Of a DNA stretch of 64,000 bases, positions 21,501-32,850 are shown piece by piece. Source of the stretch: Brachionus plicatilis (lineage: Eukaryota; Rotifera; Eurotatoria; Ploima; Brachionidae); contig QEOQ01000141.1 of the NCBI GenBank assembly GCA_010279815.1, forward strand, positions 1,054,096 to 1,118,095. Direction: 5' to 3'. Under the pieces are notes generated by a model. The model was not told where the DNA came from and ran no database searches. It was given only the letters and a program-made list of their open reading frames with translations. Every line of letters begins with the position of its first letter. Within the stretch, counting starts at the first letter, position 1. The translations under genes and the position numbers were made by a program.

Positions 21501-24500
21501 AATATTTACATGCACTTTATTAATCAAGGCTGCACTATAAATAACATTCTTACACTATTATATTCTTTAATAAGCACTAATATAATTTTTATTTTGCACT
21601 AAAATAATCTTTACTAAGCACTAAATTAATGTTTAAAAAGCAATAAAATAATTTTAGATCTGAACTATTTTAATTCATTTTTAGATAAATAAATACAACA
21701 AGCACTATTTTTTTCGAAAACTTCATTTTTTTTTAAACATAAGAATACAAGTTACAATTACAAATATGTGATTCAATTTTGGAGAGAAAAAAAATATAGT
21801 AATACATTCATAAGAATAAGATTAAAAAAAATAAAATTGTATTTATTAAGTAGCCAATTCGTTATCAAATTAACAAATTAAATAAGCGTTTAAGCTTTTT
21901 TGAATCCAGTAGGATCTACCACTAGTACTAGCCAAAGTGGGTCTTCCTCGATTACGTTTTTTCCCTAACCTATTTCCCTTATATCACAATTAGTTTAATT
22001 TTTATTACTAAAAGAGATGTTAAACAGCCTTTTAATTTTTTAATTTATTTCTAATTTTAAAATAACTAAATAAAAATAATCTTCCTTAAAACACTTTAAA
22101 TCAAGACACTTATTCAACGTTTAGTAGGTTGAGATGATTGAAAAAATTACTATGCGAGAACGGATAAATTTTGACTTTGGTGGCATAATAATAATATTTA
22201 ATGGGATTGGTTTCAACATTTAGTTAAAATATTCAAAAAATTGTCAATATAGTTAAAATACTCAAAATTTAAATCAAATCACACCATAGATTTGTTCAGA
22301 ATTTTGTCTAGTTTTGTTTAAAAAAAAAAATTGTTTTATTAAGTAATCCCTGGGACTACATACAATTAAACTGAAAAAAAGTATTTTTTTTGGTTTTTTT
22401 TTCAATAATAAAAATTGCCACACCCTTTTTTTCAAACAAAACTATTTACTAGAGTGTAGAAAATTTTATGCTCTTTCAGAATATATATAATTTTAAAAAA
22501 TATTTTAATTTTATCTTTGAGTAATTGAGTCAGAAAGATCTACAACTTTTTAAAGGGTTAGTTTTTTTTAGACACCTGGATATAAATTTTTTTTGTCCCC
22601 CAAAAAAAATGAAATCTAGGGTTTCAAAGGACGCAGTTTACGAGCAATTTCCGCAAGCAATTTATAAAAGGGACGGAAAATAAAATAAAATAAGCTTTGT
22701 TGAAAATAAAAATAAAAATAAAGTCTAAATTAATATTTAAAATTATTTTAGTTCAAATTAGAAATTATTTTAATTCAACTCAGAAACTATTTTAGTAAAA
22801 ATCAAAAATTATTTAAGTGCCAGGTGATTTATATAGTAAAATTTTGAAATATAAAAGTTCTGATTTGAATTATTTTGGTAAAAAACCGAATAATTCAGTG
22901 CACATAAAATAATGTAGTACTTATTGGAAATAATATAGTGCAGTTTAGTATTAAAAAAAGTGCAACTTTTGATTAATTCATAGTGCAACATTAAATACAA
23001 GCCTAAACTTAAAAGTTGCATCGATTTAGCGCCAAACTTTAGTTCATACTTTATTTTAGACTTTTGAAATTTTGACACGATTTTTTAATACTCGTATTTA
23101 AATTTTTAAAATTCAGTCATTCAGCTAATGCAATTACAGGACGAAAAGGTGGCTTAAAAGGTTGTACTACGTTTTAGTAGTAGTAGTAGTAGTATTATAG
23201 AAAACACCTGAAAAATTTAAATAAATTAAAAAACAAAAAATTCAACTATGTAATCCTTGATGTATTCTGTCAATTATATCTATAAGTTAAAAAAAAATTA
23301 AAAAATTTTTCTTTTTAAAATTTTAGGAAAAATAATTTAAATTGTTTTTTAAAATAAACACTTATCATATTTTCATTGTGCATAACTTTGTATTCGAAAA
23401 TACATGTCAAAATGCATACTTTAGACTGAATGTATGAACCGAAATTGTATATTTTACTAAAACGAATAACCATATTGCATGCCGGTACATCTACACCCTC
23501 TTCCACAATACTAGTAGCGACAAGAATATTTATTTCGTGTTTTCTGAAGCTTCTCAATGCTTTTTCCTTTAATTTAAGAAATAATTTTAAAGATTTATCT
23601 TTAATTTAAACAAACTTGTTGAGTTAGAGTCATATTTTTTTTCGTTCCTGATATACTTGAGATAAAATCGCTTTTTATAAACGACCATGTTTCTGTTTGG
23701 TTCAGATTTTTCAAAATCATGTCCATAAAGTAAGCCATATATTTGCGCTCAACAAATATAATCGAGTGAAAATTTTGGTTGTTTTCTTTTTGTTGAAGAT
23801 AAATGTCAAGCATTTTTTTTAGCTTGTCCGAAGAGAATTGATAAATTTTTTCGACATTGTGTTCATCTTCTTCGCTCATAATTTCACGTACCATTTCAAA
23901 AAGATTTTCAAATTTTTTAATAAATTCATCAATCTTTTCCTTTTCTGTAGGCTCAAAAGCAGAATAATTTGTTGATACTAATCTATCGTTAAATTCTCTC
24001 AAAGCTTTACAAAATGACCAAAGTCCTAATTCCTCAAATACATTCTGTACATCAGAACACTCTTTTTTAATTGAATTGTACGGATTATCATTTTGAGAAG
24101 AAAATATCATCTGCCTGTCCTCTCCGTTAAATGCATTTTCCTTATTTTCTTTATTTTTTTTTTCTTTTTCCCCATCAAAGTACTCAAGATCTTTTTTGAT
24201 CTCTAGTAAGTATTCTTTTAAATGGACATAATCCGTATCACTAATTTCATATAAAGTTAACAATGTTTTTGGCTTGTTTTGTTCTTTTATTCCTTCTTCT
24301 TCATTTAAAATAATAGAAGATGTTTCAATTTTACATCTAAAAAAAATTTGTTTAATTTTTTTTTATTTGATTGTAAAAGTTGGTCTTTAGTCTCTTTAAA
24401 AATGTGACATCAATGATTAAAACTGATCGCCGAAGGTGGTACCACCTTCTTAGGCGACCAGATTGTCACATTAATTTTTTATACTTTTTCTATGAATGTG

Positions 24501-26592
24501 GCTTAATTTATTACTAAATTTTTTTTTTTTAAATTTAGATTTTTGTGTTGGATTTTACGGATATTTTAAAAATTCGCATGAAATTGAAAAATTTTTCTAG
24601 TAAATATTTTTCAAATTATTTTTGTTTGAAATTTAAGAAATTCGTTTTCAGAACAGCCAAATTAAAATTTAATTAAATTAAAAAATAAAATTAAATAATT
24701 AATTATCAAGTCAAATTAATTCTAAAAAATTTAGTGGTCTACTCATATTTTCAAATTTTTTCGTCGCCGAATCTTGCGTAATTTTGGAAATAAATAATAA
24801 AAATAAATTTTCTAGATAGATCCAATACTCTTTAATTTTTTCAATTGATCAATCCATTGACTGATCATTTTTAACTTATCCAGAGCAAAATTCTACCAAA
24901 AGTGGATTTAATTTAATAGAGAAATATCAAAAATTGTTCAAAAAAAGGGGTATTATGAAATTTGGTACAAAAAACAAAAGCAAAATATTAAAAGTGCCAA
25001 AGCTTAAGTTCTGAAGAACCAAAACATGTTCTGTAAATTGTAGCAACTGACACACCTTTTGTACCACCAATATACTGATTCTGCAAAATTCTGCAATAAA
25101 TCTGCAGAACTCAGAAAATTTTGAATTTGGGATATCATATTAAAAATCCAATTCAACTCTAAGTGATGGTACAAAGGATGTATCTGATGGTACAAAGGAT
25201 GTATCAGATGCTACAATTTACAGAACATGTTTTGGTCTTTCAGAACTTAAGCTTTGCACTTTTAATATTTTGTTTTTGTTTTTTGTACCAAAATTCACAA
25301 TGCCAAAAAAGCAGGAAAAAGTTGTTTATTTATTAACTGAGTTTCGTTTGTTGATTGCTAATAGTTTAACAATGAATGTGAAGTTTCATAGGGTCAATAG
25401 TGATAAGTTACTAGCTGGTCACATAATATCTGACCAGTACCTTAATCTAAGATATAAGACCAGGACTAGCTACCGAATTTTCAAAGGGTTAATATGTGAC
25501 CAAAAATTAAAAAAAAAATTAAATTAAAATTTAAAACTAATGATTTTGAATTTCTTTCGTAACTTAATTTAAATCAAATTTCTGGTCACATATTTCCCTA
25601 ACGAAAATTAGCTAACCAGTCCTGGTCATATATTTTAAGTGAGGCATACTGGTATAGCATATTTTTTCAAGTAAAGCACCCGATATTTGAAAATAGAATA
25701 AGACAAATTTTTAAAAAAAATCTCTTCAATTAATTTAGATCGGAATTTTAAAATTGAATTTTGGTCACCTAATATCCAGCTTAGATGATTAAATTTTATC
25801 TTTTTTTTTGTCTTTGATGACAAGTTCTGGTCAGCTACAAATTCTGATCCTAAAAATGCTTACCCGTAAGTTTCTTCAAGCTTTTGCATCATTCTGTTAA
25901 ATTTGTCTAGACTACATTTTTGGTTAACAATGCTTGCAGTCATTCCCAAGATTTTTAAATTTAGATCAACTTCCTTTTTTTTTTCTTTTATTTTTTTCAT
26001 AATAATACTGTACGGATGTTTGCCTGTGCCATGGTGGCTTAAAATTGAAATAGATTAAAAAAGTATAATCAAGTCTAACTAAATAATACCATTCATCGAA
26101 AATTATCAGGTTTACTTTTTCGAGATCTATGAAACAGTGATCTATCATATTCTCAAAAATTTTTGGAGTCATGACCAAAACTTGTTTGCTTTCGAGTTCT
26201 TTCTTCCAAATTTTAGCATCCCAAACGTCCAGAAGTTTATTATCAATTTTTTTGTCACCAAAATATTCGCCGATTTCAAAATGGGTTTGACTTCGCAAAA
26301 ATTCTGCTTGTTGTTTTACCAGGGGAACAGTGTTGGCCAAAAATATTGAACGTTTTCCCCCTTCAGAGTACGTTTTTTCAATTTCATTTGACAGGTGATT
26401 TATAAGCATAACCGATATAAATGTTTTTCCTGAACCAGTTCTAGCGTGAATTATTATATCACGTTGCATTGCTTTTTCGAATAGTTCTAGCTACAATTTT
26501 TTTTATTTAATTCGCTTTTAGGTGGATTAGAAAAGTACTTGATAAGGCCTTGGCTTATACCGAGGATTTTTTTCACTCGAAGAATCTTCCAT
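15575..26592 (-). CDS. DICER1: Dicer, full-length ribonuclease III
   Basis: Dicer cuts double-stranded RNA into small interfering RNA and microRNA duplexes in the cytoplasm. Thirteen exons (26592-26539, 26490-26090, 26037-25864, 24336-23616, 23566-23420, 20242-19820, 19521-19446, 19396-19254, 19200-17396, 17340-17261, 17209-17028, 16020-15867, 15816-15575) join in frame to 1533 residues. Order: start MEDSSSEK and RPYQ; helicase with ARTGSGKT (about 34-41), DECH split across an intron (about 150), GMTAS, VATSIVEEGVDVP and QSKGRAR (about 499); DUF283 dimerisation domain (CTKAIDLINRYCSSL); platform and PAZ (WLYRN near 865); RNase IIIa with ERYEILGD (1120-1127) and MADCIEALIG; RNase IIIb with LELVGDAVLD and FLADIFESVAGAIY; a C-terminal dsRBD (about 1455-1533). 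All acidic RNase III residues that I can place are present. The insert between PAZ and RNase IIIa is short. Introns 3, 5 and 11 are large (1.5, 3.2 and 1.0 kb) and hold transposons; the others are mostly near 50 bp. Confidence 0.95.
16156..16512. mobile_element. Foldback MITE in the intron between two RNase IIIb exons of Dicer
   Basis: The element is an almost complete palindrome with arms of over 150 bp. It begins GGCATATTGAAGTTTAGGATC and ends GATCCTAAACTTCAAGATGCC. Flanks are TATAAATGA (16147-16155) and TAAAAATGA (16513-16521), a 9-bp duplication with one mismatch. GGC/GCC ends and 9 bp fit a MULE-type MITE. It does not touch splice sites. Confidence 0.7.
21441..23003. mobile_element. MULE-like transposon, copy A, in Dicer intron 5
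   Basis: Starts GGCATCAAATACATTCT and ends AATGT-like TTAAATACAAGCC. The 9 bp TAAACTTAA flank it perfectly (21432-21440 and 23004-23012). Near both ends there is an array of TGCACTATAATATTT-type motifs at 25-40 bp spacing in opposite orientation. The TIR shared part reads TGCACTATAAAT then AAGTTGCACT. Inside, minus strand at about 21880-21985, GNRLGKKRNRGRPTLASTSG is open. Copy B lies at 41657-43208. The copies differ by several insertions and deletions. Confidence 0.85.
24401..24475. repeat. Hairpin-forming palindrome in Dicer intron 3
   Basis: The centre GAAGGTGGTACCACCTTC is a perfect 18-bp palindrome. It lies inside a longer imperfect one with AATGTGACA and TGTCACATT at the outer ends and GATCGCC / GGCGACC in between. 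It is far richer in G+C than the surrounding intron. Confidence 0.7.
24948..25304. mobile_element. Foldback MITE, larger relative of the element at 40899, in Dicer intron 3
   Basis: The left arm contains TGAAATTTGGTACAAAAAAC and AAAAGTGCCAAAGCTTAAG; the right arm is the reverse complement and ends TTCACAATGCC. The middle contains a second set of inverted pieces (AAAACATGTTCTGTAAATTGTAG and its complement). Target-site duplication is not clear (AAAAAAG on both sides). The family resemblance to the 219-bp element at 40899 is plain. Confidence 0.65.
25434..25652. repeat. Foldback repeat in Dicer intron 3
   Basis: The left end reads CCAGTACCTTAATCTAAGAT then GACCAGGACTAGCTA. The right end is its imperfect reverse complement, TAGCTAACCAGTCCTGGTC ... 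AAGTGAGGCATACTGG. A second inverted pair is TATGTGACCA and TGGTCACATA. This is a non-autonomous transposon or hairpin; no target duplication was found. Confidence 0.55.
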
Positions 26593-26963
26593 TTGTGGTT
26601 GACAAACAAGTCTTTTAAAAAAATGGCGAAAAAAAAATTTAAAACAAAATTATTTTATCTAAGTATTGTGACATAGATTAGTTTTTGTTTTTATTTCAAT
26701 TTTTTTTTTAAATTAATTATTCCAAAATTTAAATAACTTAAAATTGAAATTAAACATAATTTCTGATTTATTTTTATTGTTACTTTTTGAAAATTTCTGA
26801 TTTATTAGTTATATTTTTTCAAAATTAAAAAGAAACTGGTTGTTAGGTTTTAATTTAATCAATCTAATTTGGGGCATGTCAGAAATTATGAATTATGTTA
26901 AAAAGGTTAAATTTTTTTGAAAAGATTTTTTCAAAATTTAAGTACCAAAAGAATAGTCTTATC

Positions 26964-27194
26964 CAGAGTTTTTTAAAAGTCACAAGTCCAGGCTTTAAAA
27001 TTTTGTATTAAGAAGAAGAATTTTGAAGACTTTTATGCTAAAATTGCAAGAAAATTCTGATATATGGCAAATTTATTTCATTAGACAACCCAAGAGTAGA
27101 TAAATTTTTTGATATGAAGCCTGATCTAGCAAATTTAAAAAAAATACTTTTTTTTAATGACTTAGACTTTTTTTGGGACTTTTAAACAACTCTG
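26964..27194. mobile_element. hAT-type MITE upstream of Dicer
   Basis: 231 bp. Starts CAGAGTTTTTTAAAAGTC and ends GACTTTTAAACAACTCTG. The 8 bp GTCTTATC flank it perfectly (26956-26963 and 27195-27202). CAGAG termini and 8-bp duplications are typical of hAT elements. The same element in the opposite orientation lies at 60731-61545. It sits about 370 bp upstream of the Dicer start codon. Confidence 0.9.
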
Positions 27195-27202
27195 GTCTTA
27201 TC

Positions 27203-28599
27203 ATCAAAAACAATGCAAAAAAGAAAATTATTGAGAATGTAAACTTAAAATTTGCTTTGATTTGTTTCAAAAAAATTTGGTAATTATTCCAATGAAAGGC
27301 TTTGTAATCAATGAAGTAAACTAATGAGATAAGTTTCAAATTAAAACCCAAGGTAAATTAAAGCTTCATATCAAATGATCATTCTCATTATCATTAAATT
27401 CAAATAATTGAAATTTTAGAATTTTTAGAATTTCATAAAAACCAAACTCAGGCTAGATGATTTAAAAAAATTTTTAATCATCGGTTAAAATTGAAGAAAA
27501 ATGGATACTTGTCAATTTTGTGACTAACTAGTCATTTTATTTACCTTACTTGTTTTTGAAGTAAAATTCGATGATCAAATATCACCATCTTAATATCTAA
27601 ATCTACAATCATATTTTTTTATGTTAAAAATTAATAAGAAATTTATATAATGCTTTTGAGCTATTACGACTTTAGTTGATAAGATTGATGGTAAAATTTG
27701 CAAGTATGATTAAATGTGGGTTAAATTAAAAATTTAATAAATTGATCAGTTTTAATGAAAAAAATCTTACGTTATCATTTTAATTAATTCAAGAAAAGCT
27801 TGATATTAATTTATTTTATTTTTCATCGGCTTCTCAGCTGATGCACAAAGTTAAGTAAGAATTTTAAGTGTCACATGTATCAGAAGATAGGCACTTCGAA
27901 ATGCTGAAATAACATTAATTCATCAGCTAACATCTTGCCTTAATTATAAGTTTTCTTGACACTAGCCTATTGTTTTAAATATGGATTTGATTTCAGAACT
28001 CTTTGAACAATACTTTGAAATTCAGAACTTTTTATTATTTAAAAAAGGAATGAAACTATATTTTTAATAAATGAATATAAAGATCCGAATAGGTCTTTTC
28101 TTAAAACTTTGACTCAAAAATTAGGATCGAGTCTATATGTAAAAAGGTCGAGACGCTTTTGGAACCGAATCGTGATGTGAATCATTTTTTTTTATGTAAA
28201 ATACATTATTAAATTTTTGCAAATTTCAACCATTCATGATTAAAAAAAAGATCTGAGATCTTCCAAAAAAATTAACAGAAATATTTCTTCAAACTTCAAA
28301 GCATAGAACCTTATCTAAAGAAGAACTTAATTAGTTCAGATGTAAACGACAAGTCAAAAAATTTCGAAATATAGTTTGAATAATATAAGCCGAAATATAA
28401 TAAGAGTTAATATGGTTAGGAAAGTCAAAAGATCAGAAAGGTTTTAAGGGAAGGCAGTATATGAATTTTGTGTAACATTGAGAACACATGAAAATTTAGA
28501 TGGAAAGCAAATGAAAACGTAATTAGCTATTGGTTGCACAGCTTCAAGTCTTATTTTTGTAAAAAGAAAGACCATCTTGCTAGTCTCACATAATTCTTT
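27203..28599. other. Intergenic, AT-rich
   Basis: No gene recognised. A block at about 27786-27965 (with TAAGTAAGAATTTTAAGTG and GCACTTCGAAATGCTGA) is similar to the reverse complement of 32335-32505. The two flank the retroelement wasteland in opposite orientation. Confidence 0.4.
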
Positions 28600-29660
28600 A
28601 ATAGACATCAATCATTTTGAGGAAATATGATCGGCAACAGCTGCGAATTTTTTTCCATACAGAAATATATGATTAACCTTTACTCCCGGCACGAGAACCA
28701 AGTTTTCGCGTTCTGTTTTATTTATATTTTTCTCTGCACCTTTTAGCAGTCTTATGATTACGAACACACGTACACTCGTAGTCAGTTTGAGACAATAAAG
28801 CACGCAAAGCATGTCTTGAAGAATCTGTATGTAACATAATTTTTTGCTTGAAATCAGGCTTTCTAAGTATTTGCTCTGATTTAATAATTTCTTTAAAAGT
28901 ATTGAAAGTTATTTGCAAGACCAACTTTCCATTTGAATTTAACATCTTTTTTAAGTAATACAAATAAAGGGTTTGAAATTTAAGCGCAGACCTTTATAAA
29001 AACTCTAAGGAATTTGTTGCTCCTAAAAACTCTAGAACTTTTTTTAATTTATAAGGGTGTTTTCTTTCTAAATTATTTTGTTTTTTGGGTCCATTTTAAT
29101 TGATGAGGACGTTACCATATATCCTAAGACTTTGATTTTTTCTGCAAACACAGACACATTTATTTGGCTTTGTTTTTAATTCTTTGTTCCATAGTGCTTT
29201 TGTAACCAACTTTATATGCAATACTTTTGCGATCCTTTTGTCCTTTAATATTTTTTAGAAAAGATAATTATTTTGCATGTATCCATTTCAAAGAAAAGCA
29301 GTTTTCAATACCTTCGATACATCATTATTTAAGTTTTGCGGATGCGTTTTTCGAGCCAAAAGGGTATCTTTTAAATTTATATCTATCGAGTGTAGAAAAT
29401 GCTGTTTTTGCTTTTGAGACAGGCTGAAAAATAGGCTAAATCATTTAGTCTTGGAAAAATATTATCGATTCTTGGTTATGGCCCAATTTCTGTGATTTTT
29501 TTTGTATTAAGCTTGCTTGTCTACTCAACTCCTTCAATCTTTGTCCGTTTTTAAGACCACGGATGAAGAGAACAGTGTTGTTTCTTTCAATAATATCATT
29601 ATCAATAGTTGGTCTTTTCATTCTTGTAATATCTATCGCTCTTTAAGATTTTCCATAAGG
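28600..29660 (-). pseudogene. Ty3/gypsy-type retrotransposon pol relic
   Basis: The minus strand shows broken pieces of a gypsy-type polymerase in several frames. In order they are a reverse transcriptase piece (KTAFSTLDRYKFKRYPFG), a GYMVT-like piece after the catalytic region, and an RNase H start with ILRKPDFKQKIMLHTDSS and ALRALLSQ, followed by VNHIFLYGKKFAAVADH. Stops and frameshifts are frequent and the YLDD box is not recognisable, so it is long dead. No LTRs could be defined with certainty. Confidence 0.7.
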
Positions 29661-31554
29661 TGTTTGAAATTTTGCGACCCTGTGTGACATTCTAACTATA
29701 AGACGACCTTCAAAACATGACCCGTCTTTTAAGTATATATTATATTTTATATTGAAAATCCATCTTTTATGTAGTCTAAATTTTCTTCGAATTATAGATA
29801 ACAATTGGTGCAAGTCAGAGTTTAATAAAATGTAACTGAACTCATGGGTGTTAGACATACCGATGTAGGTGCAAAAAGTCAAGCGCTTTATACATTCGAG
29901 ATGTCATGAGGCGAATTCATGTTTTAAAAATTAAAAACAAATTAATTAATTTCATATATTTAATGATTTTTTTAGCAAAAAACTGTTGTTAAGTAAAATA
30001 CTATAAAATTATAATACATAAACCAGTCAGGTTCTAGAAGCCAATCCCTGTCTCCATTGTCGCTAAACTTCCAATTCGAGGTCGCAAAAATGACCTCTGA
30101 AAGCTCATTTAGCCAAATGGCTTGTGTGATGGGAATGCAACCAGAGGCCGAAGCGGGTTGAAAATTTCAAAATATATCTGCTGTACGGGACGAATTTTTT
30201 AACCCTTTTCATTATAGAAACATGTAACATGTGTACACATATTTTGGATTTCATTTTAGGTTGTATGATTCAGTGCTTACTTTCTCAACCAAATTAACTC
30301 TTCCTGTATTACTGTTTAAGGTTCTTATTAATGTTATTCAGGCAACATTGTGAAATCTTGTGACCTTGCTTTTTGAATCCAAAGCAAATTTAGTTTTTGC
30401 TTTGCTCATGTTTCTTGCCTCTACATGTTGAGCATTAGTTTTTTTGATATTTTGATTATTTCATAAAAGAATACTCATAATTATAAATTTTGTTCCGTGG
30501 ATATTATACAACCATAGATTTGTTTAAATTATCATATCGAGATATTTGTGCATTTTAGGTTTTTTAATTTATTAAAACAATCGATTTAGAGTCTTTCAAA
30601 ATGAACACTTCAAAAGGGAAAATCTTAAAATTTTTAGACAATTAATTAGACGAGCAAAGGATAGAATCGTCGGCAACTCAAATCGGCACTCGGCTTTAGG
30701 TATGTTGCTAGGATTAATTGACTTTTTATTTATTCTTACAATCTAATGGTGAATATATATAATTATTAAAATTATGATTTGTATTGATCCAATCAAAATA
30801 TTTTTCATTTTATTCAAAAATGCCAACAATACTCGCAAAAATATCGTTATGATTATACATTTTGTAAATTTTATCCAGTGTTTCGACATTTTTTATCTCT
30901 AATCTGGCCCAGGGCTTCCAGGACATCTATAAATCAGTTGTTTTCAGAGTATCTAATAATTTTAATTTCTTCTAAGTGATTAATAAATCTCTTTTTTTGC
31001 ACATTTCTCAGCATTTGAAAGTGTTTTCCTCAAAAAAATTTAAAAATTCTAATAATTCTTTGGTTCCCAATCTCTGTTTTTTTTTGATAAATTCATTCAT
31101 CTACTCTAAATCTATTGTTCCCATGTAATTGTGATGTATCGTCAACTTTAAACTTTTTGATTCGTTTTTCTCTATGTTTAAATTCTACATATTCGTTATT
31201 AAAGTTTGAAGTTTTTGTTGTGGCTTTTTCCTGAAAGCTGATTTTTTCTGTTCCTTCATTTTTTGGATTGATTAATATCCTTTCTCTTAGGTATCCATGA
31301 ATTTCGACAAGTAATTTATACAAGATATGATGAGCTCGACTAGTTAAATTCGACAAAAAAATAATTAGACGTGATCTATTTCTACATGTATTTATTAGAC
31401 CCAAAAATTCCACCATAAATATCAATTAATCAATTAATTTTAAGAAAAAATTTTTACTTTTTAAATTAATTTGAATTAAATAAATGAAGTGTTAATCAGT
31501 CAATAATTTGAAAATATCTAACAACAAAATATACAAGTTAAACAATTCAAATCA
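29661..31554. other. Retroelement-like wasteland without firm calls
   Basis: Open stretches on the minus strand at 29643-29882 and 31093-31425 are not recognisable and may be further parts of decayed retroelements. A small GC-richer island lies at 30018-30190. I see no gene that I can support. Confidence 0.35.
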
Positions 31555-31790
31555 TGTAAAATGTTTTAGACTAGTCTATGTTTATCTTATTAAAATCACA
31601 CTAATCATTTAAGTTATTACTTGTAAAATTTAAACTTCTTAAAACTGTTTCAAGATCTTTATTAGTGAGACTTAATGATGTATCATCTGCAAACTTTTTG
31701 AAATTAATGTGTTTAATTTAGACTTAATTAAGTTTAGACCGCCATACAAATTTAAGTCATCAAATAAATCGGACAAGTCATCTTTATTTA
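31555..31790 (-). pseudogene. LINE reverse transcriptase relic with intact FADD box
   Basis: On the minus strand, a DDLSDLFDDL-like segment is followed by KFADDTSLSLTNKDLETVL and, after a stop, by NKINIDLSKT-like sequence. This is the catalytic FADD block and its downstream spacer in a LINE reverse transcriptase. The fragment is short and interrupted. It differs from the LINE family at 3780 and 10444. Confidence 0.6.
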
Positions 31791-32850
31791 ATATGTTTAG
31801 ATAAGGAAAAAAAAATTATTAAAGCATGACTTTCAAAATTTGGTCGAAAAATTCTTGTCGAATTTAAGAAACAGTTTGTCGAATTAATACACTTCGAATT
31901 GTTTTAATGTCTAATTTTTTCACGTCGAAATTTACTTGTCGAAAAATAGCATAACCATTTTCTTATCTTCTTCTATTTTTGTAATTTTGGAGAATAAGCT
32001 TTTTTGAATAGTAATTTCTTAGGTATTCCAGAATTTTGAACATTTTGAAACCATTATATTTTTTCAGCTACTGTACGGCCTACAAATTGACCCTCGTCTT
32101 CTTATCTCTTGAATTGATTTTCATAAGACCCATTTCATGACCTTATCAAACTAAAACTAAGTTTTTCTTGGTAATCTTTTGATATTAGTAGCATAAAGAA
32201 GATTATCTTACCGCTGCTACCAATAGTTACCTGTTTTTAATAAATACAATATAAATGTTTAAACGCTTTATTAAAGCAATTGAACGTTCTGAAATTCTAA
32301 AGATGGAATTTCTATTTAAACCTAAAGGCTCGTGTTAAGAACAAAAGCTTATAATAAAGTCAAGATGTGAGCTGAGTGATAAATGTATTTGTCAGCATTT
32401 TGAAGCGTCTAAGATATGTTAAATATAATTCTTACTTATTTTTGTTCATTAGTTGATAAGCTGATGAATAAGTGATAATTCAAGGTAACACTCATGATAA
32501 TGTTTTAAAATGAATTAAAGTACAGAGATCCATAAGATTTAAATTGATGGACATGTCAGTGAATTTTGTACTATTTTTCACTAATCTTTGATTAAACTAT
32601 TTGCATTAATTAATTAATAATGTTTTCCTTTTAACAAAGATTCAAAATTACCTTTAAAACGCTTTATTTTAATTTCATGTTAATAAAGAAGTTTTTTCTT
32701 CTTATTTCGAATTTCGGTCTCAACTGTTAACAAAAAAATCTGTCTTCTGGTGATAATAATTAAAATATTTAAAATAATTTTTTATTAAATAAAAACTTAA
32801 TTTTCATCCTTTATTTTATCAAATTTACGGTTTTATTACAACAACAAAAA
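31791..32850. other. Intergenic, downstream of GPN2
   Basis: AT-rich. It contains the block at about 32335-32505 that is inverted relative to 27786-27965. Nothing else is recognised. Confidence 0.4.

Noticed and set aside
22809..23078. 89-codon frame also present at 43014-43298
   Set aside because: It lies in the subterminal array of the twin MULE-like elements; conservation is explained by element homology, and it extends past the element end in one copy.
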